Shown here in pieces: positions 4,700-12,100 of a DNA stretch of 14,928 bases. The position numbers and the translations under genes are program-made. Origin of the DNA: Bacteroidota bacterium (GTDB taxonomy: Bacteria; Bacteroidota; Ignavibacteria; SZUA-365). Every line of letters begins with the position of its first letter. The stretch's first letter is position 1. The stretch is taken from NCBI GenBank assembly GCA_023432805.1, contig JAEYUG010000117.1, positions 1 to 14,928 on the forward strand, in the 5' to 3' direction. The notes under the pieces were generated by a model. The model was not told where the DNA came from. It saw only the letters and a program-made list of their open reading frames with translations, and made no database searches.

Positions 4700-6971
4700 G
4701 GGTGGTCTCCAGGGGCAGCACGCTCCAGCCTGCCATGCGGGCATCATTCCAGAAGCCGGGATAGGATTTGGTGACGCACCAGGGATGATCGATCTCGATT
4801 TCGCCGATGAGCATCGACAGCATGAGACCGGCCATCACCATGCGGTGATCGGCATGTGTGTGGAAGCGTCCCACGCGCAGATCCATCAACACACCACCGG
4901 GAATGACGATCGAGTCGGGTCCCGTGTGAAGCTGCACGCCGAGTGTGGCGAAGGACGCGGCCAGATCGTCGATGCGATTGGATTCCTTCCCCCGCAGGTG
5001 CGCGATACCCTCCAGCCGCACGTCGAGGCGGGAGCGCAGGGCGGCCACGCAGAGCAGGGGCACGAGATCGGGCGTCGTGCTGCAGTCGAGCACGATGGGC
5101 ACACCGCCGCGCTGTCCCTCGCGGATGCGGTCGAGCAGCGCGTCGATGGCATCGTCGGGCTGGGAGGCTTCCCCCGGATCGTCGATGCGCAGGGGATGTT
5201 CAAGGTACGAGGCAAGGCGCCACACCGCGAGGGAGCTCGCATCCGGAGAGATCCGCAACGTGGCGGGCAGATCCACCCGTGTTGTGGGATTGAGGGCGAT
5301 CACCGACTCCGAGCGGATGCACTCGACGCCGGCCTCCTCGAGCATGGACGTGGTCATGTCGATGTAGGATGCGCTAACAGGGGTGCCGAGGAGGCGGATG
5401 GTGAAGGGGGTGTCGGCGCCGACGGCGAGCAGGGCGATGGCCGAGGCGAACTGCGAGCTCTGCGTGACGTCGACCGAGAAGACCTGGGGCATGACATCCC
5501 AGCCGCGGACGCGGTAGCCCTCGCCGGCCGGCAGGGTGACGCGCTCGATGGTCGCGCCTGCGCTGCGCAGGGAGCGCAGCAGGGGTTCGTGGGGACGTGC
5601 CAGCAGCTGCGGCGCAGCGAGCAGCACGGTTTCCCGTGTGTGCATGCAGGCCATTGCGAGCAGGAAGCGGAAGGTGGTGCCGCCCTCCCCGCAGTGCACG
5701 ATGCGCTCATCGTCGCGGGAGAGGAACTCCGCACGCCGGGCGTGATCGACGATCCACCCGTCGGGCGTGTCGTGCAGGGGGATGTCGAGCAGGCGCAGGG
5801 CGCGCACGAGATGCAGAACGTCGTCGGCGTCGCTGCGTCCGATGATGGTGCTGCGGCCGTAGCGCAGCGCGGCGAGGATCAGCGCGCGGTTGAGTGCGGA
5901 CTTCCCCGCGCTGGCGCGGATGGTGATGCGGCGGGCGTCTTTCATGATCGCCCGGACGGGTGTGCGTTCGTGCCGGCGGCGTACATGATCGAGGGCCTCG
6001 ATCCACAGTGCGGGGAGCACGGCGTCGGTAAGCAGCGGCTTGCCTTCGCCTTCGAGCACGACCGAGCGCAGCGTGCCCTCGAGACGTTTCTTGTCGCGCT
6101 GCATGGCGTCGCGCACATGCGCGCTGTCGAATCCCGCCGGCAGGGGCACGAGTAGGGGGGCGATGCGCGCATGCAACGCGCGACGGGATTCATCGGAGAG
6201 ACCGAACCGGCGCGACACCTCCAGCATGGCGGCGAGTCCCCACGCCACGGCGGAGCCATGCGGCAGGAACGTGCTGAGTTCGAGCGCGTGTGCCACGGTA
6301 TGCCCGATGTTGAGCAGCGTACGCACGCCGAGCGTCTCGTGGGGATCGCGTGCGACGATGTCCATCTTGATCCAGATCGCGCGCTCGACCAGGGGCGTGA
6401 GCACATCGCGGATCTCCCTGTACGGTGCGCTGGCGAGCTGCTCGATCGTCGCGGGTGAAAATCCATGCGCTTCACCGCTGAGCATGAGCGCCTTGACGAT
6501 TTCCGAGAGTCCCTCGCGCCGCACTTCGAGCGGCATCGTTTCGAGCACCTCGTCGACGATGAATGTACGATCCGATGGATGCCAGGTGCCCAGCTGATTC
6601 TTGTGCGCGCCGAGGTTGACCGCGGTCTTGCCGCCATGTGCCGAATCCACGATCGCCAGCAGCGTCGTCGGAACATGCCAGAGCTGCACCCCCCGCCAGA
6701 GTATGCTCGCGAGGAATCCCACGGCATCGCCCACCGATCCACCGCCCACCGCGACCAGCGTGATCGGCCGCGTCGCACGGCGCGCCAGCACGCGCTCGGC
6801 CAGCTCGCCCACGCGCGCGAGCGACTTGAGCGCTTCGCCGCCATCCACATACAGGGGATCGGGCAGCTGTGCACGCAGGGACTCCGGCAGGCGGTTGTCG
6901 GCGATCACGACACACTGCTGATCGAAGGGCAGTTCGGCCAGGCGCGCAATGCGTTCGAAGGTGATTTTCAT
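4692..6971 (-). CDS. aroB-aroA: Fused 3-dehydroquinate synthase / EPSP synthase (AroB-AroA)
   Basis: One 759-aa protein with two shikimate-pathway enzymes. Residues 1-330 are AroB (DAHP to 3-dehydroquinate): GGGSVGDAVGF (77-87), PTTLLAIVDSAHGGKTAVN (101-119), REGLSEIVK with Glu157, NIGHTVAHALE with His224, LPHGSAVAWG with His238 (the Zn ligand set) and RDKKRLEGTLR (292-302). Residues 343-750 are AroA (shikimate-3-phosphate plus PEP to EPSP): SAGKSALNRA (354-363), GEGGTTFRFL (428-437), Arg459 in LLARP, TQSSQFASA (503-511), SPDASS (575-580), TTPDLVPLL (632-640), LRGKESNRI (659-667), ADHRM (707-711) and KSYPGF (735-740). Both halves look catalytically complete; AroB lacks about ten N-terminal residues of the usual form. 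Met343 sits where a free-standing AroA would begin. The gene heads a minus-strand operon with the methyltransferase. Confidence 0.95.
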   Translation of the reverse strand: MKITFERIARLAELPFDQQCVVIADNRLPESLRAQLPDPLYVDGGEALKSLARVGELAERVLARRATRPITLVAVGGGSVGDAVGFLASILWRGVQLWHVPTTLLAIVDSAHGGKTAVNLGAHKNQLGTWHPSDRTFIVDEVLETMPLEVRREGLSEIVKALMLSGEAHGFSPATIEQLASAPYREIRDVLTPLVERAIWIKMDIVARDPHETLGVRTLLNIGHTVAHALELSTFLPHGSAVAWGLAAMLEVSRRFGLSDESRRALHARIAPLLVPLPAGFDSAHVRDAMQRDKKRLEGTLRSVVLEGEGKPLLTDAVLPALWIEALDHVRRRHERTPVRAIMKDARRITIRASAGKSALNRALILAALRYGRSTIIGRSDADDVLHLVRALRLLDIPLHDTPDGWIVDHARRAEFLSRDDERIVHCGEGGTTFRFLLAMACMHTRETVLLAAPQLLARPHEPLLRSLRSAGATIERVTLPAGEGYRVRGWDVMPQVFSVDVTQSSQFASAIALLAVGADTPFTIRLLGTPVSASYIDMTTSMLEEAGVECIRSESVIALNPTTRVDLPATLRISPDASSLAVWRLASYLEHPLRIDDPGEASQPDDAIDALLDRIREGQRGGVPIVLDCSTTPDLVPLLCVAALRSRLDVRLEGIAHLRGKESNRIDDLAASFATLGVQLHTGPDSIVIPGGVLMDLRVGRFHTHADHRMVMAGLMLSMLIGEIEIDHPWCVTKSYPGFWNDARMAGWSVLPLETTHD

Positions 6972-7071
6972 GGAAGCGGGGGAAGGCTCTGAGGTGATCG
7001 TTCGAGCGGCAAGCTACACAGCTTTTTGCTTCCGATGAAACGGGGGGAAGCCGCAGGTGCAGCGACGCACG

Positions 7072-7086
7072 TTGCAATAATTGCAA
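7072..7086. promoter_or_regulatory. 15-bp palindrome between divergent genes, candidate operator
   Basis: TTGCAAT and ATTGCAA are exact 7-bp inverted arms around a central A. The site lies between the divergent aroB-aroA and OmpA-family genes and overlaps the -35-like TTGCAA of the latter. Its symmetry and position suggest binding of a dimeric regulator; the regulator is unknown. Confidence 0.5.
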
Positions 7087-7113
7087 ACCCTGCTCGTGTA
7101 ACTTTTATATTTC
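7081..7113 (+). promoter_or_regulatory. Candidate promoter of the OmpA-family gene
   Basis: TTGCAA (7081-7086) is followed after 19 bp by TATATT (7106-7111), which continues as TATATTTC and so fits five of the six fixed bases of the Bacteroidota -7 element TAnnTTTG. Predicted transcription would begin roughly 60 bp before ATG 7179. Confidence 0.5.
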
Positions 7114-7178
7114 ACTTGAACGGAAGCCGGCAAGCGTTTATTATCGCATGGTTGCACTTCTCTCTTTCTCTCGATCAC

Positions 7179-9137
7179 ATGCTTCACGACACACGCGTCA
7201 TCCGCCGACTTCTTTTCACCGCCCTGCTTTTGGGTGCGGCTCCGGCGTTCATGGCGCATGCGCAGAGCGCGATATCGCCCTTTCCGCGCGCCGGTGCGGA
7301 GTTCGGCGCCTATTTCGCTGGCGAGGAGTTCACTTCCGGACTCGAACGTCGCAGCGCGTATCCCATGGGCACCGTCTTCTTCGAAATGCCCGTCTACGGC
7401 AACCTCGGCTTCAACCTGTCGATGATCGCCGGCAGCTCGCGCAATCTCGTTTCGAACATCAAGGAGTTGAAGGAAAAGGATCTTCCCTACGAGAAGTACT
7501 CGTACAACACCACCTATGCGGGCATCGTCGCCGCCCCTGCCCTCTTCCTTCCCGATCTCGTCGGAAGCCTCGGCACGACGCTCTACCTGCGGGGCGGATT
7601 CATTTCGAAGAAGACCCTGACGTATCGGGACGAAGCCCTGCGCAACGACGACTGGAAGAGCTTCCTGACCTTCGGGGCGGGACTCGCCTTCGAGTATCCG
7701 CTCAGCGACAACTTCTTTCTGCGTGCCACCGCCAACGGAAATCTGACCAACAGCGATCTGCTCGACGGGTACGAGCTGGGCGAGCACAACGACGGGTTCT
7801 CGACATTCGGACTCGGCTTCTCGTGGCGGTTCCAGGACAGCGAGCAAGTGATCGTCACACCATCGGATTATTTCTCGCAGCGATTCTCGGATGCACAGCT
7901 TCCCCCGGTACGCAGCACCCTTTCGAGTTCGTCGGTGCGCGTCAAGCAGTTTGCGTCCTTCGACGAGCTGCGCGCCGATCCTTCCCTCATGATGCTGTAC
8001 CTGAGCCGCGAGGGAGCGGGCAAGCTGCCCATGCAGGTGCAGGTCGAGGTGCTGCATGGCGGCAAGCGCATCGGGTGGAGCAACAAGGTGGTGACGGTGA
8101 CCGGCGACGGCAAGTACACCGTGCTGCACGCAGGGCAGTTTCTGGACATGGAGAATCTCGCGCTGGCCGAGGAGTATCGAGGCGAGCTGCCGAGCGGCAA
8201 GTATGATGTGCAGGTGACGGTCAAGCCGGCGGGTCAGGGACTGAGCTTCAACGCGCGCAGCATGTTCCAGACGATCAACCTCGACGAGTTCTTCGGTGAA
8301 GACAAGGCGGGGGTTGCGGCGATGCTCGAGAACAACATGGCGACGATCACCACAACCGACGACAATCAGCTGGTGATCAGCATGTTCGACGCGCCGACCG
8401 GAGACGAAGGTGCCTCGCCCGCCACAGGCGAAGGTGGCGCGGGACGTCGCGGACTGACGGGTGCCAATGACGGACTCTCTCCGCAGGGTGCGCCCGATGG
8501 CTGGCCGAGCGATGCGCCGGCGCGCACACCGCAGCGGGCCCTGACGCAGGCCGAGTGGGAAAGCGGAGAGATCGACAGTGCAGCGGTGATGGCGGATGCG
8601 ATCAGGCAGCGTGAAACAGCGCGCGATGTCGTGCGGCTCGTACAGCCTTCCGACGGAGTGCCGGCCGAGGCGCTGCAGCAGCGTACGACGCAGGCCTTCA
8701 CCAACGCCGTGTCGGTGATGCATGCGCTGAAGACGAAACCGAACGTGCGAAAGGCGGCGGTGATTGCCGTCGTGTACTTCCCGATGAACGAGGCGGTGAT
8801 CTCCGATGAGGGACGCATCACGCTCGATCTGGTCGCACGGCAGGTGCGCGCGCATCCGAATCTGCGACTCGAGCTGCGCGGATATGCGCTCGAATACGAT
8901 GACGTGGTGCTCAATGAACGCTTGTCGGAGCAGCGCACCCAGCGCGTCTACGACTACCTCGTGCGCCGCATCGTGCCGTCGTCCCTTATTCGCGACATGC
9001 AGTACAATGCGCTCTCACGTGCCGAGGCGGCACCCGAATCGGTGCCGAAACTGCGCAAGGTCGAGATCGCGCTGGTCGAGGACGAAGAGAACGGCATGCA
9101 GCAGCCGCCCCTGATGTTCGAGCGGCAGACCGACTGA
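7179..9137 (+). CDS. OmpA-family outer membrane protein with N-terminal beta-barrel-like region
   Basis: A 652-aa envelope protein. A signal peptide (1-28) has RR, a hydrophobic LLFTALLLGAAPA core and a cut after AHA. Residues 31-230 have the alternating aromatic/Gly strands of a small outer-membrane barrel (GAEFGAYFAGEEF, LGFNLSMIAGSS, LYLRGGFISKK, FLTFGAGLAFEY, FSTFGLGFSWRF). A middle region (about 245-375) looks like a beta-sandwich, then comes a Gly/Ala/Pro-rich linker. Residues 525-632 resemble the OmpA C-terminal peptidoglycan-binding fold: VVYFPMNEAVIS, LRLELRGYALEYDD, NERLSEQRTQRVYDYL with Arg586. The usual GHTD is replaced by GYAL, so peptidoglycan binding may be altered. ATG 7179 is chosen because it begins the signal peptide; there is no Shine-Dalgarno motif. 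It is divergent from aroB-aroA and ends 6 bp before the convergent giant gene. It likely anchors the outer membrane to the cell wall. Confidence 0.88.
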   Translation: MLHDTRVIRRLLFTALLLGAAPAFMAHAQSAISPFPRAGAEFGAYFAGEEFTSGLERRSAYPMGTVFFEMPVYGNLGFNLSMIAGSSRNLVSNIKELKEKDLPYEKYSYNTTYAGIVAAPALFLPDLVGSLGTTLYLRGGFISKKTLTYRDEALRNDDWKSFLTFGAGLAFEYPLSDNFFLRATANGNLTNSDLLDGYELGEHNDGFSTFGLGFSWRFQDSEQVIVTPSDYFSQRFSDAQLPPVRSTLSSSSVRVKQFASFDELRADPSLMMLYLSREGAGKLPMQVQVEVLHGGKRIGWSNKVVTVTGDGKYTVLHAGQFLDMENLALAEEYRGELPSGKYDVQVTVKPAGQGLSFNARSMFQTINLDEFFGEDKAGVAAMLENNMATITTTDDNQLVISMFDAPTGDEGASPATGEGGAGRRGLTGANDGLSPQGAPDGWPSDAPARTPQRALTQAEWESGEIDSAAVMADAIRQRETARDVVRLVQPSDGVPAEALQQRTTQAFTNAVSVMHALKTKPNVRKAAVIAVVYFPMNEAVISDEGRITLDLVARQVRAHPNLRLELRGYALEYDDVVLNERLSEQRTQRVYDYLVRRIVPSSLIRDMQYNALSRAEAAPESVPKLRKVEIALVEDEENGMQQPPLMFERQTD

Positions 9138-9143
9138 CCCCGC

Positions 9144-12100
9144 TTACCGCGCCGCACGCCGCGGCGCGCGCGGCACTGGTGCAACACGGACACGAAGGGA
9201 GGGAGACACCGACGTGCAGCCACTTTCCTGGATGACCTCGACGCGATAGAGTCCCGACCGCGTTGCGCGCACTTCCGGTCCCTGAAGCTTCCGATCGAGG
9301 CGGCCGTCGCGGAACCAGCGCCAGTCTGCGCCCGGCGTTGCAACGAGGGTGTCGCCGCGCTGGGTGAGTGCGGCATCCCCCACCTCCACGACATCGATGC
9401 GCACCGCCGCGCTGCGCGCCGTGCATCCGTTTTTCGCGGTGACCTCGACGCTGTACTCTCCGGGTGCATCGACCGTGATCGTGCGGGTCACGGCGCCGGT
9501 TGACCAGCGATACGCCGCATGGCCCGCCCCGGCATCGAGCGTGGTGCGCGTACCGGCGCACAGGCGCGTGGCACCCTTCACGAGAATCTCAGGCCGAGGG
9601 CGCTCTTTTTTTTTTGTTTCGAAGGATGTCGAGACGGTTTCACACCCGTGTTCGTCGGTGGCTCGCACGGTCCACACTGCGGAAGCCGTCGACGTGCGCA
9701 GGCGCCCCTCAGCACCGTCGCTCCAGGCGTAGCGTACGAAACCCTCACTGGCTTCGAGCACGACGGAATCCCCATCGCAGAAGGAGGCGGGTCCCATAGC
9801 CGCGATCACGGGCACGCGGGGAGCATGCACCGGCACCGTGACCGTGGTCTGTGCGGTGCATCCCACCGCGTCGCGCACGTTGACCGTGAGCGGGGTGCTC
9901 CGCGCAGCGCGGAATACAAACGACTCGCCCCGCGCGCCGGTGGACCCTGCGGCGGGTCGTGTGCCGGCATCCCGCCGCGACCGCCGTGTTGCGCGTGTGG
10001 CGGCGGAACCCGCGTTGTTCGACCACTGGATGTCATAGGGAGGTACTCCACCGCTGACGGCAGCGCGTAGAGAAACCTCAGCACCGGCGCAGACGGCGGC
10101 ATTGCCGTCAACGGCGAGCGCGAGCGGGGCGGGCACGTCGATCACGACGGAATCCCGCACCATGCAGCCCGCCGCATCCGTCACCTCGACGATCGCAGGT
10201 GTCGACGCGACAGCCGTGAACTGAAAGCGGGGCTGGGCGCCCCGCTCTTCGCTGTGACCCGTGCTCCAGGCATATCGGTAAGGCGGGACGCCACCACGGG
10301 CCGTCGCTGCGACGTCGACGGTCGATCCGGGACACACGCGGGCGGGACCCCGGGTCGCCACATCGAGCCGTGGCGCGACATTCACTTTCACGACATCCGA
10401 GGTCTCGCAGCCATTCGCATCGGTGATGCGGACCGTGTAGGTGGTCGTGACAGAGGGCATCGCCGTGGGACGTGCACCATAGACGTCGCTCAACGCCGTG
10501 GCCGGCGACCAGAAGTAGGAATACGGCTCGCGTCCACCCTGCACCGAGGCACCGAGGGTGGCGGGGGTGCCGGGACAGATCGTGGTGTCGCGGCCCGCGT
10601 CGCCCGAGGGCTTGTCATACGTGTCGACGACCACGGAGTCTACTGCCGTGCAGCCGCGCGCATCGGTGATGCGTACGATGAAGACCGTGCGGCGACGCGG
10701 CGAGACATCGGTCGAGCCGTTTGAAGGTCGGTCGACCACGTCGGCAGGACTCCATTCAAACCGGTAGGGTCCTCGTCCCCCTGCAGGGGTCGCGGTCAGT
10801 CGCACCGACTCCCCGATGCAGACAGAGGTGTCGCGTCCCGCACTGACGAAGGGAGGATCCTCGACCGTGAGTGTGACCTCGGACGAGGCAGAGCATCCGC
10901 GTGCGTCTGTCACCGTGAGCGTGTAGGTCGTGGTCGTTGTCGCGATCACATCCGTCACCGCAGACGAGGGTGAGCGCACGCCTTCGGCGGGCGACCATGC
11001 GTAGGTGTAGGGTGGTGTGCCCTCGCGGGCTTCCTCGCCGAGGCGCACGGCGTTTCCCGTGCAGGCCATCTGATCCTTGCCGGCGGAGACCCGTGGTTTC
11101 GAGAGCACGCGCACCGTCAGCGTGTCGCTGCCCGCGCAGCCTGCGGCATCGGTGACCGTCACCACATAGGCACGCGTCGTGCCGCTGCGGATTTCCGGAG
11201 TGGCGATGCGGGGATCGCTCACGCCCGTCTCCGGCTTCCAGCGGTAGGTGTATGGTGCGAGTCCGCCGCTCGCGGTACGTCCCACCACCACACCTTCGCC
11301 CTCGCACACATCCACATCCTCACCCGCGAAGACATCGATGCGATCCTGCACACGCACGAGCACGGAATCGTGCGCTGCGCATCCATTCGCATCCGTCACT
11401 GTGAGCAGGTACATCGTGCTGCGGGCAGGCTGCACCTGCACCGACTGCGTCGCGGCCTCGCTCGTGGAAATCGACGACGACCAGCGCCAGGTGTAGGGCT
11501 TGCGTCCGCCGGAAACCTTGCCCGACAGACGCACGGGTGCGCCGAAGCAACTGACAGCATCCTCGCCGGCGTCTGCCGTGAGCGCGGGGTGATAGTCCAC
11601 CCGCGTGCGCGCGGAGCTTGTGCAGCCCGACGCATCGGTGATCGTGACGTTGTATTCCGTTGCCGTTCCGGGATCCGCGAGCGGTGCCGCAGACGACGCG
11701 TCGGAAAGACCGGTTGCAGGGGTCCACGCATACGTGTACGGAGGCGTGCCGCCCGAGACCGCGACCTCGAGTGCGCGCGGTGCGCCCAGGCAGAGCATGT
11801 ACGACGCAGGCAGCGTTGCGGCCGGGGAGTCGCGCACCGTGACGAGCACGCTGTCGACCGCCGTGCATTTGTACGCGTTGCGCACTGTCAGACGGTACAT
11901 CGTCGTCCGACTCGGCGCGGCCGTCGGCTGCGCGACATCGGCGGCGCTGAGTCCCTCGCGCGGCTCCCACACAAAGCTGTACTCGGTTTCCTCTCCGACG
12001 GGTTCGCGTCCCAGCACGAGCGATCCGCCGGGGCACACGATACCGTCGCGCCCGGCTTCCGCCGTGAGGGGCGGCAGCACCGTGACGGCGACCGTGTCGA

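Noticed and set aside
4662..6155. Plus-strand open frame of 497 codons opposite aroB-aroA
   Set aside because: The minus strand encodes complete AroA motifs; this frame is a shadow.
7014..8855. Minus-strand open frame of 613 codons opposite the OmpA-family gene
   Set aside because: His/Arg-rich, motif-free; the plus strand has a signal peptide, a barrel-like region and an OmpA domain.
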